From Acheta domesticus (lineage: Eukaryota; Arthropoda; Insecta; Orthoptera; Gryllidae), in contig JAHLJT010008446.1 of NCBI GenBank assembly GCA_031308135.1, positions 165,218,006-165,282,005 on the forward strand: a stretch of DNA of 64,000 bases. The letters run 5' to 3'. Each line of letters begins with the position of its first letter. The first letter of the stretch is position 1. Below are positions 43,932 to 55,084 of this stretch, in pieces. The notes beneath the pieces are model-generated. The model searched no databases and had not been told where the DNA came from. It saw only the letters and a program-made list of their open reading frames with translations. The position numbers and the translations under genes were made by a program.

Positions 43932-44089
43932 CTGAAAGTCAATGAAATACATTTGTTAGCACTTACACACACATTACGAATAGTTTAGAAAATAATAAAA
44001 ATTGTGAATATCGATTTCACTGGCAAGTAACATTTTTAGTCAAGTTAGTCCATTTAGAACACACAATACATTGGTAATGCAATAAACTG

Positions 44090-44950
44090 ACATACTGTCT
44101 CGTACTATTTGATTCCTCTTTCTTTTGAGTCCGGTTGTGCTACCTTTCCGAGTTTCCCACTCTTTCCTGACAGCCATCGGCTCAAAAACCTATCAGGGCC
44201 TCCCGAAGGAAGCCCCCCTCTCGCGATCCCACATCGCAGAGGTCTATGCAATGCCCTTGCCAGTCAGTGGCCCCAACTCCTTGCTTGAACCATTATTCAG
44301 AGTGAAGGGATCCAATTCTCTGATTACACACATCTTACACACCTGTCAGGCCATGAGATTACGCAAGGATTAGGGCATAGATAAAATACACCAGGGAATC
44401 GAAATGCCCCACATGCCACGAAGACAATATAAACCATTGATGCCTTACGAGGTTTTCAAATCCACAGTGTTAGTGGCCACTACTTAAAAGCACAGCCTCA
44501 AGAACCTGTCTCACGAGGCCGATTCAGTTTACTGGAGTACTACTTGAAAACGCGATGCGGTTAAGTAACATCAGGAATGATAACACAGAATTGTACGAAC
44601 AAATAACACACAAAACCACACAATCAAATCATAAAACATCATTCTTAACTTACATGACAATCAATGTTTCAGCGACTTTGGCTTTGAAGGTAAGAAATTG
44701 ATATTTTACTGAAACAAATAAGTAGAAACTATAATGAAAAACTGAAACTAATGTACAGAATCTGTACTAAAGACTTATAACGGTAAAACATGGATACAAA
44801 AATACCATAGGTTATAAGTGAAATCATTCCTAAATAACTTGGAATATGCTGCTACTGTCAATATACAGAATATCACAAAACTAGAACAATATAATAAATA
44901 CATATTTATTTTTTCTCCTTTCAGTAAATATCTATAGTGATATAATCAAA
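44090..44950. other. Unassigned intronic or upstream stretch
   Basis: 44120-44380 is locally GC-richer and contains an 82-codon plus-strand ORF without recognisable motifs. It could be part of an unrecognised repeat. The remainder is AT-rich with nothing recognised. Confidence 0.35.
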
Positions 44951-44999
44951 ACAGTTCCATTCAAATTTTAGACTTTCAAATTTATTGTTCTTACAACTG

Positions 45000-45760
45000 T
45001 GATTAATCTATTTACATGACATTTCGGCTATTCCTTACAGCCACTTCAGAGATCTGGTTTAAAAAATGAAACTTTTATAGAAAATGGATTATTGCAGTTA
45101 TTAATTACCAATACGGTTGTATCATTTTTACTACATATTAATATCACAACATTATATTACATCTTATATAAGTTGACAGAAGCTTAGCTTTTCAAAAAAT
45201 ATAGTTGGAATCATTATGTCTAATCGAAGATGTTTACACTATTTACAATTTTTACAACCACATTAACCTGTGAGCGTGCGTAAAATCTTCTGCTATTACT
45301 TAACTATTATGAACACTGGATGGTTACGAGCCAAGTATGTTTTCAACCGTCAAGGAAGGGGGGGATAATGAAGAAGAAGGAATTAATTTTGATTTTGATT
45401 ATTCAAACGAAAAAGCAAATGGTCATAAATTTCTGTTAAGATATTGGATTAAATCATAGTATTTAATATTTTATTCAGTTTTATGTGTAAAGTCTCTGAT
45501 ACATGGTGGTATTTCCACCATGTCTCTGATATAATTCTCGCGCCTTTCCGCGGTTTTCTGATCCAGAATCTTAACTTGCCCGAAATCCATGATGTGTCCT
45601 GTCTCAATTTGATGTCTCGAGACCGACATTAATTTTTGAAAAGTTTCTTTTGTGTTCTTTTGATGTCCATATACTGCTAATTGACTGCAATTCTGAGGGT
45701 TCTTTTTTTTGCCAATAGTACAAACCGTTGGTCTTTATTATCCAAAACTATATCTTCGCA
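45000..45760 (-). mobile_element. Penelope-like element 3' remnant (GIY-YIG endonuclease C-terminus)
   Basis: A minus-strand frame at about 45490-45710 reads AVYGHQKNTKETFQKLMSVS, then RHQIETGHIMDF and QVKILDQKTAERRENYIRDM. The EH..N......S.L..H..ETGH.I.F..VKIL......R...EA.EI pattern is the C-terminal half of Penelope GIY-YIG endonucleases. Downstream, CTGAAGTGGCTGTAAGGAAT followed by AGCCGAAATGTCATG (minus strand, about 45015-45055) is typical of sequence near Penelope termini. The reverse transcriptase is absent. Confidence 0.6.
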
Positions 45761-45863
45761 TAATAGTAATGAGATGGATTTAATGTTGAAGCGACTTTGT
45801 CCAACTAGGTGATCAAGAAGAAATGATTCTTTATTAGCGGTAAGATTTAACTATTCGAAAATT

Positions 45864-46350
45864 TTGCACACTCTTTCGATAATAACGTTGACTAGCAAGA
45901 CTAAATTTGAATGCGACGAAGGAATTAATGTAAGAAAGGAAATGGAAACATTCGAATTCGTTTTTCAAGATATCTTACATTCAAAACTTTTAACTCCCAT
46001 CAATGTAGTTTCAAAGCTATTACAAAATGCTAATATCGATCTGTATGAAGCTAAACATGTATTAGAGAACGCTGAAGAAGAATTATCAAAAGTTAGATCT
46101 AATTTCGACGGTGCCAAAAATGAAGCTTTAAATCTAGCTAAAATTTGGAATTTTTCAAACAAAAGACTAAAGAAAACCAAAAGCCATTATGATAAACTAT
46201 GTCAAGACGAAAGACTCGTGAATACTAACAAGTCGTTTTTGTTTTGTGTCAGTATTTTATGGTTGTTTAAATATATTTAATCAACTTCAAAACCAATTCA
46301 TTAGTTTGAATGATATAGCATGTACGTTCATAGTACTAACACAAGAGTAA
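45864..46350 (+). pseudogene. hAT transposase fragment (ZMYM/DUF4371-like)
   Basis: The open frame 45864-46280 contains INVVSKLLQNANIDLYEAKH, then NAEEELSKVRSNFDGAKNEA and FNQLQNQF. This is the helical insert region that follows the first catalytic Asp in ZMYM1-like hAT transposases. The catalytic residues themselves lie outside the fragment. A type A composite repeat begins right after it at 46372. Confidence 0.55.
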
Positions 46351-46371
46351 CATAGTAGTAACACAATAAGA

Positions 46372-47686
46372 CCCATAATTTGAGAAATGATTCCCATAAA
46401 ATTAAAATCCCCATCTGGGGATCGAACCCGGCATCTTCCGAAATGAAGAGCTCCACCCCAAGGCGCTTTAACCATCTGAGCCACTGGAGTGACATGCGGA
46501 CTAACTACTTATATTTTAGTGAAAACGTAATTGTATCAGCTCTATCATTAGGAAGCCGGTAATTGTCAACATGCGAAAAACATGTCTTTCAAACATGACC
46601 AAGAAAGGCTTACTCCAAATAATTTATCCGACGATCGGCATTTGAAAAATAACTACTGCGAAAAAGTCTGTGCCATTCTATAGCAGCACTAGTTTATTTA
46701 TTTATCGTCCCTTATTACACACGTGGAGAAAATTTAAAGAAAAAATTTGGAGCGGTTTTTGTGAATTTTTTTTGTAAAATTGAAGCGAAGATTACGCAAA
46801 ACGACTCGTTTTTTCAGAAAATTCTACATAACCTTTTTTAAAGAGCTCGTTTTGTTCAAGAGACTTTATCTCAGGTAAAAATCGCTATCTACAATTTCGT
46901 AGTTTTAAAAATATTTTTTTGCAATTTCAAAAAACCAAGTTTTTCCCAGAAGTAGAAATAAGACCATATTTTTTATCGTCGCTCATTACGTAAGTAAAGA
47001 AAATTTAAACAAAAGATTTGGACCGTTTTTGAGAATTTTTTTTGTAAATTTGAAGCGCAATGTACGCAAAAACTAGTCATTTTTTCAAAAAATGGTACAT
47101 GACCTTATTTAAAGTGCTAATTTTGTACAAGCGAGTTGTCTGAGGCAAAAATCTCTATCTTCAATTTTGCAGTTTTTAAATAGTTTTTTTGTAATTTTCG
47201 AAAAATTGGGGATATCAATGAAAATGATACCTACATCATTCCCTTAAACGTTCTTCGCACTATTCAACAACACAATTTAATCAAAAAATTTGGAGCCTTT
47301 TTTTAACTACGAAAATCTCCGACGAGCTTCATGTAAAGTACCCCCAAAAATTAAAATATCGGTTTCAAATTCCAGGAGCCTTGACACTAGTAAAAACGAC
47401 TGGGGAATACCAATTTTGAAGAAAATCGGCTGAAAGGTTTAGGCGCTAGCGTTGACTACAGACGGGCGTTTTGCCGTCAATCGATTTTGCAGTATCAAGA
47501 AAAAATGGAACATGGATTTTGACTACACCACGAGATAGAGGATTTTTTTCTAAATTTAGCAACAGGTTTTAACCACTTTTTTACAACACCCCAGCTATAC
47601 GAGTTTTTCTAGCGAAAATTAGCCTTTTTCCGGCGCACTATTACATTACTTTTTCTTCTTACGAAGTATTCGTAAGGCGTGAAAGT
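46372..47686 (-). repeat. Composite repeat, type A, minus copy (3'-truncated)
   Basis: Minus-strand order: palindrome (47648-47686), U body with the CTATAGAATGGCACAGA landmark near 46670-46690, linker (GGAGTAAGCC at about 46615), tRNA-like head (46492-46412; A box TGGCTCAGATGG, reverse of 46472-46483; B box GGTTCGATCC, reverse of 46419-46428). The body after the head ends after about 40 bases. The U body contains a partial internal duplication (two AAATTTGGA(G/C)CG-like blocks near 46745 and 47020). Confidence 0.6.
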
Positions 47687-47692
47687 AAAAAG

Positions 47693-48480
47693 ATAAATCT
47701 GTTATAGATAAATTAGATTATTTGATTGGCAAAGTACAGAATGTTGGTAAACAAGTTATTCAATCTTTTGAACACGATTACGATAAACAAATAGTATCTA
47801 AAAAACATGATTATGATTATGACGATTTTTTTCGAATACCAGCAACACCATCAGAATCATCGTTTGAAAAGCGATTATATGAATCACCAGATACTCAAGA
47901 AAGATTAAAATTAGAAAAACAATTGAACGCAATAAAAGCCGAAGAAAAAAAATGGAAAACATTACACATTTAGGACATAAATTGGCTGAATATCCAAACA
48001 ATGCTAGTGATCCTGCTTTTAAGACGTTTATCAACAATATAAATATATTGTTGATACGAAGTGGAATTTGATAACGATAATATATACAAGAGAAAAATAT
48101 GAAGATACTGATGGATTATTAGACCTAATAACAAATAAATTATTATCAAATACTGAATATACATCTGAAGATTTAGAAAATTATAAAGAAATTGCAATTA
48201 AAACACATCTCATATTTAGAAATTCTTATCCACATACTAATGAAGTTCGCTCAAAACTTGGGAAAAATGGAATAAGATATTGAAAGGATTATGAGCTGAC
48301 CAAAAAAACAAGAACCAAATCAGTTACATCACCAAAATCTGGAATGGGTGTTATTAAAAAATATAATGAAAAATATGTTGAAAATGTTTGGATGAATGAT
48401 GTACGAGATCTCATAGATAGACTATTAGTGATACATGGTGAAGAAAAAAGCTGGTAATGATAATTTTCATAAGGAAAAAG
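47693..48480 (+). pseudogene. Polinton/Maverick-type ORF remnants, capsid-region gene
   Basis: Successive plus-strand frames hold a Lys/Asp-rich coiled-coil-like stretch (47722-47973), a segment with EDTDGLLDLITNKLL and EDLENYKEIAIKTH (48080-48230), and NDVRDLIDRLLVIHGEEKAG (about 48385-48450). I recognise the last two as parts of an ORF repeatedly found in arthropod Polinton/Maverick (adintovirus-like) elements; its exact role is unproven. Stops and frameshifts separate all pieces. The sequence is AT-richer than its neighbours. Confidence 0.5.
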
Positions 48481-48509
48481 TATCACAAAGATGTTAACAG
48501 GTAAGTTTT

Positions 48510-48880
48510 AAGATTTTATTACTCATAATCCAAACGGAATTCCATACCTCATTCGATTTTTACATAGAATACCTCACACGTTTTCGAAATCTGAAAAACA
48601 TGGGGCTGGAATTATAAATTGGGCTATTAATCATTTACCATTTAAATTACATCTTCTAGGTTATAATTATTGTGGACCTGGTGCAGATCTTAAAAATGGA
48701 TTCGAACGTGGTGATAAAAGTATAAATCCTGTTGATCAAGCTTGAGAATATCATTATGTTGCATATAGAGATCATAAAGATATAGAATCTAGACATCAAG
48801 CTGATAAAATATTACAAGAACGAATATTTAGTAAAGATAATGATTTAAAAGACAAATTGCTTGCTACTAGGAACTAGGTA
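48510..48880 (+). pseudogene. Polinton-associated phospholipase A2-like domain (broken)
   Basis: One plus-strand frame shows a GYNYCGPG calcium-loop-like motif (about 48655-48690), then INPVDQA, a TGA stop (48743-48745), and HYVAY where the family has a His-Asp catalytic pair. SRHQADKIL follows. Such domains occur in minor structural proteins of parvoviruses and of Polinton/adintovirus-like elements. The stop and the changed Asp position indicate an inactive relic. Confidence 0.6.
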
Positions 48881-48959
48881 TGTTAAAAGAAATTTAGGTA
48901 TGTGAATAGAATCTGATTGGGGAGTATATTAAAAAAATATATACTTTTTAAATACTAAT

Positions 48960-49170
48960 AAATGTCGAAACTGAAATCTACAACATTTACGTTATCACCA
49001 GATGATGTAACAATATTAATTTTGATGATATTTTATCATTTAAACAATAAAACATAAAAATGATAGTATAAAGAAAGGATCTGGTTTGTCATTAAATTTA
49101 TCCAATACATCCATAATAAAGTTACAATCCAGAAAATATGGTGGATTTATTGGAGCTTTATTAGCAGCAT
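48960..49170 (+). pseudogene. Small hydrophobic Polinton minor-capsid-like relic
   Basis: An ATG frame at 48962 (MSKLKSTTFTLSPDDVTIL) breaks after about 35 codons. Another frame at 49090-49170 gives KYGGFIGALLAALGPLG. The Lys-(aromatic)-Gly-Gly-hydrophobic run is typical of a short structural protein next to the phospholipase-like gene in these elements. The frame is cut by a different repeat (about 49175-49335). Confidence 0.4.
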
Positions 49171-49335
49171 TAGGACCTTTGGGTCATTCCACATTAAATA
49201 ACACATTTTACAATCACCATCTCAGATTCGTATGAAATTTGACACATAGGTAGTATGAATGAAGAATAAGGAAATAGGGTTTCCGAAAATTTTTAAATTG
49301 ATGTAGAACCTCCAAATTAAGATACAGAGCTACTT
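49165..49335 (+). repeat. Short copy of the GGGTCATTCCA repeat, inserted in the Polinton relic
   Basis: GGGTCATTCCACATTAAAT, GACACATAGGTAGTATG and TAAATTGATGTAGAACCTC also occur at 50168-50420 in the same order. The copy separates Polinton gene relics and so inserted after them. Confidence 0.65.
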
Positions 49336-49379
49336 TCAAAATTAATAAATGAGTATAATCATACCATACATCATACTAC

Positions 49380-49770
49380 TCAAATGAAACCTATTAATGT
49401 CAATACATATAGTGAAAAAATTTTATTAAAACCTGTTTATAAAAAATAAGACATTTATTTTACCGTAATTCAAAATTGGTGACAATGTAAAATAAGTAAA
49501 TTGAAATCTGTATTTGATAAATCGTACACTGGTAATTGGATTACAGAACTATTTAAAATCGTTAAAATCTTTCATTTTAACCCAATTGTCTATCATCTTA
49601 AAGATGTTCAAGGTACATTTCATGAACATGAATTACAAAAAATCCGGATATCTATTTAATTGAAAAAGTGTAAAAAACAAAAGGAAATAAAGTAGATGCA
49701 AAATGATTAGGATTTGATCAATCTCATAATTGGATTGAAAAATCAAATATTGTAAAAAAATAATTACTTA
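49380..49770 (+). pseudogene. Polinton integrase C-terminus with chromodomain (broken)
   Basis: Plus-strand frames contain VFDKSYTGNWITELFKIVKI and HEHELQK, then a chromodomain-like segment with PDIYLIEKV, a stop, KTKGNKV, a second stop and LGFDQSHNWIEKSNIV (about 49640-49755). Chromodomain-bearing retrovirus-like integrases are characteristic of Polintons. At least two in-frame stops lie within the chromodomain and the catalytic core is absent. No DNA polymerase B, ATPase or terminal inverted repeat is visible in the window. Confidence 0.6.
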
Positions 49771-49864
49771 AAAAACTGCACTTAAATTTGATCAATAAAA
49801 AATAGTTTACTAAAAAATTAATCTTAACAAATGGATGTAAGTTATGTATCAATCAACCTTTACT

Positions 49865-50160
49865 ATTATAATTAGCGCTGGGCAAAACGCATTCTATTAT
49901 CGACCGATCTCAGTAGCTTTGCTTTCGCAGTCTCGGAGCCTCGAAGGACGCGCGCGCGTGCACCTTATCTGCCTGTTGAAATCTGCACGTAGGTCTCCCT
50001 CAAGAATCGAAACTATCGGAACGGCTCCATTCTCGGCTGTTCTCGTCAGTATCGGCCGGTACCCGCAGTCTCGGCAGAAGCGGCCGCCGCCGGGCGCTCG
50101 GCGCAGGCTCGGTGGCTCGACGGCACGGCGGCTCGGCAGGTCGACGCAACTTCGGTAGCC
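49865..50160 (+). mobile_element. GC-rich island starting with a hAT-like terminus
   Basis: AGCGCTGGGCAAAACG at its left edge resembles hAT termini (CAGxGxTGGGCA). The interior is extremely GC-rich (GCGCGCGCGTG, GGCCGCCGCCGGGCGC, repeated GGCTCGG units) in an otherwise AT-rich region. No opposite terminus was found before the next repeat at 50160, so this may be one end of a truncated element. The 104-codon ORF over it is not protein-like. Confidence 0.35.
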
Positions 50161-50650
50161 ACGTATGGGTCATTCCATATTAAATCAACACAGTTTTAAT
50201 TAAATTTTACCTCACCATTTTAGATTTAGATGAAATTAGACACATAGGTAGTATGCATGGAGAATAAGAAAACTACCAATTTTGAGTAAAATATTTCCAC
50301 CCGTTTCTGAAATACAGCCATCTAAAATTTTGCAAAATTGGCTTCCCAAAATTTTTTAAATTGATGTAGAACCTCACCAAATTACGATAGAGAGCTGGAA
50401 CATGTGTCATTTCGCAGCTTTCTTTATGGCCTTTTATATGATATACAACTCAATAGGGGTTGCGTTCAAAAAGGTTTTCAAATTTGAATTTAAAATTTTG
50501 ATTTTGAGTTTTTTCAAAATGCTCATCTTCAAAAAAATTGAAAAAATCCTATAATAATCCTTGTATATATCCAAACAGATGGTGCAAGTTTAAAAATGGG
50601 ACTGCAATGGGTTCATATGGTAATCTTTATTTAAAATGCACAATATTTAC
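50160..50650 (+). repeat. GGGTCATTCCA repeat, longer copy
   Basis: Matches 49165-49335 and extends further with TTTTCAAATTTGAATTTAAA and a TTTTTTCAAAATGCTC stretch. Sequences beginning with this GGGTCATTCCA motif are common low-copy-length repeats in insects. No TIR identified. Confidence 0.5.
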
Positions 50651-50782
50651 TTACTCTAGCCTTTACTGATTTAAAATGCATTTTATTTCAAATTATAAGA
50701 CCTAATATATACTCGTACAAATTATTAATTTAGTGTTCTTATTGGCGAGTGTGTTGTGTTTTATTGTTATGAATTTTCTTCT

Positions 50783-50852
50783 TCTTCTTATTATTATTAT
50801 TATATTATTATTATTATATTATTATTATATTATTATTATTATTATAATTATA
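50783..50852. repeat. TTA microsatellite
   Basis: TTATTA units with a few ATATTA interruptions, directly left of a Tc1-like remnant. Confidence 0.85.
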
Positions 50853-50868
50853 ACGCGGAATGTCATGC

Positions 50869-51595
50869 AATTGCATATTTTTACTGACTGTGCCTATCGA
50901 AAAGAAATGTATATAACTTAACCTATCACCAAAAATAAAACAAACCATGGTCACCTTTTAGTTGATGAACCAGATACGTGGGAACCTAAACATTTAAGCG
51001 AAATGAATCGTTGAGGAATGAACACCAACTTTGAGCAGTTTCAGCTGGTTATTTACCATCATGCAAAGGGTTAATGATGTCCAAAATTTGGCAAAATGCC
51101 ATTAATGAAAAATGCACAGTGAGTGACAATCTCATGGTCCATCAATGAATTGGCGATTGAACTGCAACCCGGAGGAGAACGTCCGAAGACTTTCTGATCC
51201 AGAAGAGAATCTTGTTGTGAAAATAATAAAGAAGGACCCTCGTATTAATGCACCAAAAGTTACTCCACAGTTATAAATTGGAAATGGCAAGAAACTAAAT
51301 CCCGAAACCGTGCGAAGGGTACTAAGGTAGTTCAATTTCCCTAGCCGCGTTGTCAGAAGAAAGCCTTCTAAGTTGAAAGAGAAATACCCGAAAATATCTG
51401 ACCTCGATCCTCTTCTCCACAAAAACCTGGAATACATGCACTAAAATATACCGCATACATTAAAATACGCATTTAAACTAAAAAATTGCACACATACAAA
51501 ATAAAAATAGGGTAGATTTGTTTTATTTTTGGTGATAGATAAAGTTATATACATTTCCTTTCGATATGCACAGTCAAAACATTCGCAATTGCATT
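50869..51595 (+). mobile_element. Tc1-like transposon remnant with inverted flanks, running into a gap
   Basis: Bases about 50869-50945 are mirrored by about 51517-51595 (shared ATGCAATTGC, GACTGTGC.TATCGAAA, CTATCACCAAAAATAAAACA). Between them the plus strand encodes ENVRRLSDPEENLVVKIIKK, DPRINAPKVTPQ, NPETVRRVLR and VRRKPSKLKEKYP (51160-51400), the bipartite helix-turn-helix region of a Tc1-type transposase. The catalytic domain is missing. The right end is cut by 1000 N. Confidence 0.6.
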
Positions 51596-52595
51596 NNNNN
51601 NNNNNNNNNNNNNNNNNNNNNNNNNNNNNNNNNNNNNNNNNNNNNNNNNNNNNNNNNNNNNNNNNNNNNNNNNNNNNNNNNNNNNNNNNNNNNNNNNNNN
51701 NNNNNNNNNNNNNNNNNNNNNNNNNNNNNNNNNNNNNNNNNNNNNNNNNNNNNNNNNNNNNNNNNNNNNNNNNNNNNNNNNNNNNNNNNNNNNNNNNNNN
51801 NNNNNNNNNNNNNNNNNNNNNNNNNNNNNNNNNNNNNNNNNNNNNNNNNNNNNNNNNNNNNNNNNNNNNNNNNNNNNNNNNNNNNNNNNNNNNNNNNNNN
51901 NNNNNNNNNNNNNNNNNNNNNNNNNNNNNNNNNNNNNNNNNNNNNNNNNNNNNNNNNNNNNNNNNNNNNNNNNNNNNNNNNNNNNNNNNNNNNNNNNNNN
52001 NNNNNNNNNNNNNNNNNNNNNNNNNNNNNNNNNNNNNNNNNNNNNNNNNNNNNNNNNNNNNNNNNNNNNNNNNNNNNNNNNNNNNNNNNNNNNNNNNNNN
52101 NNNNNNNNNNNNNNNNNNNNNNNNNNNNNNNNNNNNNNNNNNNNNNNNNNNNNNNNNNNNNNNNNNNNNNNNNNNNNNNNNNNNNNNNNNNNNNNNNNNN
52201 NNNNNNNNNNNNNNNNNNNNNNNNNNNNNNNNNNNNNNNNNNNNNNNNNNNNNNNNNNNNNNNNNNNNNNNNNNNNNNNNNNNNNNNNNNNNNNNNNNNN
52301 NNNNNNNNNNNNNNNNNNNNNNNNNNNNNNNNNNNNNNNNNNNNNNNNNNNNNNNNNNNNNNNNNNNNNNNNNNNNNNNNNNNNNNNNNNNNNNNNNNNN
52401 NNNNNNNNNNNNNNNNNNNNNNNNNNNNNNNNNNNNNNNNNNNNNNNNNNNNNNNNNNNNNNNNNNNNNNNNNNNNNNNNNNNNNNNNNNNNNNNNNNNN
52501 NNNNNNNNNNNNNNNNNNNNNNNNNNNNNNNNNNNNNNNNNNNNNNNNNNNNNNNNNNNNNNNNNNNNNNNNNNNNNNNNNNNNNNNNNNNNNNN
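51596..52595. other. Scaffold gap of exactly 1000 N
   Basis: Placeholder run. Frames across it are artefacts. Unlike the first gap, its two flanks do not resemble each other. Confidence 0.95.
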
Positions 52596-52779
52596 TTCAT
52601 TATTCAAAATTTCACGCTCGTCGGAGTTTGTCAAGTTATAACTCAAGGGCAGAACGGTCAACACATATGGCGAGACAGATGGTTGAAAAGTTTTGTTCCA
52701 GTACACTCAGATCGCTTCATGACTAAGAGAGAGAACCTTACGCACATATTGGTGGTTGCCAGCAGCACGGGCTTCTGCA

Positions 52780-55075
52780 TGGTTCTGAAGGCCACTCATT
52801 TAGATGGAGTTTTCTTTCACAATCCTCCAATCTTCAGCAACAAGCCCATTAGATTAAATAACTACGGGCACAATATCTATTAGTTTTTATAAGTTTTTCA
52901 GTTCAATTGAGAGTGGCTGGTATTTTCTTTTCTTTTCTGCAATTGTTGACAGCAGATTATGATCTAATAGGACTGCAATATCAATTTTTATTGCCCTGAG
53001 AGTAGTTTCGTTGAACACGACAATATCAGGCTTATTTGCTTCCATTGCTTTATCTGTAACAATGGCAGTATCCACAACATTTTTGTTCTCTCAGTAGTTA
53101 AAACTTGCTCTCGTAGATATTTGTAATAAGGTAAGCTTTCCATTATCAGGTCCGATCTTTTGGCAAGAGCTAGGTGGATGATTTTGGCTGCATTATTGTG
53201 GCTGTTGTAAATAATCTGTTCGTGCCAACTGAAAGCATCTACTACAGATGTGTTGAATAAATTCGGTGGCCTTCTTACACAGGCGACACATGTCACTAAT
53301 GTTCTCTTTCATGATATATCGCCTGTAGTAATTAGTGGATCTTGAATGGCCAGCACAAATCCTTCCGTTTCGCCAAAAGCCCAGTGGTTCTCAACCATTT
53401 AGTCGATCTCTTCTTATCAATGGAGTTACTTCGAAGCGCTATAGCAAACCTGCCATGGAGTTTCTTTGATTTCCACTGCTCAATTCGGTCCTCAGGTTTC
53501 GGAAAATTTGGATTGTGATTTTCTTGGAGCAGCTTCAGAGGTGTATAGCCGTGATCTTGTGCACAGATGGCCGTCATGGATTCGTTGTTGTGAAAAGTCT
53601 GAGCTGTTTTTCTTGCTGGCGGCACATAACTTCAAAACTTAACAGTCCACGGCCTCCATGATGTCTTGAAAGATATAGCCTATCGGTGGAACTTCGAGGA
53701 TGATGAATCCGATATTTAGATAGAAGTGTTCTGACTTTTCTATCGATAGCTTGTAAAGATGTCTCAGACCACTTGCCAACTCCAAATGTATGTGCTGCTG
53801 TAGAAAGAGTCCAGGTGTTAATTCCTATAAATTTGTTTCTCGAATTAATACAGGACTTGCAGATTTTTGCAACACGAGAGAGAATCTTTCTTTCCATTTG
53901 TTTTCTATTTTTTTCATCTGAAGTTCCTAAGATCTGTTGGAGACCCTGATACTTATATTCATCTCCATTGATGAGTTCTTGAATTCTCAAATCTTCCATC
54001 AAATGAGGTTAATTTTCTCTATTCTGGTCGCGAGCTATCTTCACGTGAACAACAGCACACTTCTCCAAACCACGATGCATACAGAGTTGCTGAAGCTTTC
54101 AACAAGTGTCAGCATGCTGCGAAGGTCTGGTCCTTCAGCATAGAGCTTGAGGTCATCCATGTATAATTGGTGGAAATGATCTTCTTGGGGTTCTTCAAAG
54201 CATATCCATATATAGCCGGAGGGCATCCAGCATCCTACTCAAAGGGTTCAATGACAGGCAAAACCAGAGCGGACATAAGCTATCTCCCTGAAAAATGCCT
54301 CTACAAATTCGCAAAGGATCTGACTGGTAACTCAGTTTCCTTCTCATACCATGCAGTGTTGTTCGCTAGCTGTTCATACACGTAAGAAATTTAATGACAG
54401 AGGGGTGAACCTTGTAGAGTTGAGTTTGCTGCACCCAAGAATGAGGAATGGAATCAAATGCCTTTCGGAAATCAATCTAGCTTACAGACAGATTATGCAT
54501 TTTCTTTTTTATATGCTTGGATACAATATTATCTATTATCAAAAATTCTTTGCATCTCGAGGGAGAGCCTTTCCTACAACCAACCGGGTTTGCAAAGCTC
54601 ATTTTCTTTCAGATGCTCGTCGAGTTTGGTGGCAATAATGGAGGTGAGAACTTTATAAATTGTAGGTAGACATGTAATAGGTCTATAATTCTAGGGGCAA
54701 GACGCATTTTTACCTTTCGGAAAGATAAATATCACGCCCAAGGTACAAAATTCAGGCAGCACAGATGTTTCATGCAAAATGTTTTGAAAGTGAATCGCCA
54801 ATATACCATGAGCGCGTCAGGTATTTCCACAAAAATTTGTATTCCATCTACTCCTGGAGCTTTCCAATTGTAGGTTCCTTTTATAGATATTTTTACATCG
54901 TCTATGGCAATCACAAATCCATTAATTTCCGGGATATTGTGACAAGCTTCTTCCTGTCGCATTCAGTATGCATCATCAAAATGTTGCTTTGGGGAGGACG
55001 AAATCTGAGACCAATAGTTCGTCATGGCAGAAGCACTTGGGGGGATTATGTCATTGTCATTGGTATCTCGCGACT
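52780..55075 (-). mobile_element. R4/Dong-like LINE, second subfamily, RT to endonuclease
   Basis: Minus-strand frames in 5'-to-3' order: NWKAPGVDGIQIF (54732-54962, first RT block), HFHQLYMDDLKLYAEGPDLR (54041-54226, intact YMDD catalytic box), EYKYQGLQQILGTSDEKN, SRNKFIGINTWTLSTAAHTF, HHPRSSTDRLYLSRHHGGRG (53574-54002) and KPDIVVFNETTLRAIKIDIA (52887-53075, endonuclease PD...D). The domain order equals that of the first subfamily but the sequences differ strongly. Frameshifts make it inactive. Confidence 0.75.
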
Positions 55076-55084
55076 CTATTATTA

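Noticed and set aside
43932..43952. Start codon MYFIDFQ directly upstream of the centrin exon
   Set aside because: Possible but less likely: the bases form a good polypyrimidine/CAG acceptor and the phase-0 junction to an upstream Met matches centrin N-termini. Left open in the exon entry.
51441..52726. Open frames of 351-421 codons
   Set aside because: They span the second 1000-N gap. Only short ends are real sequence.
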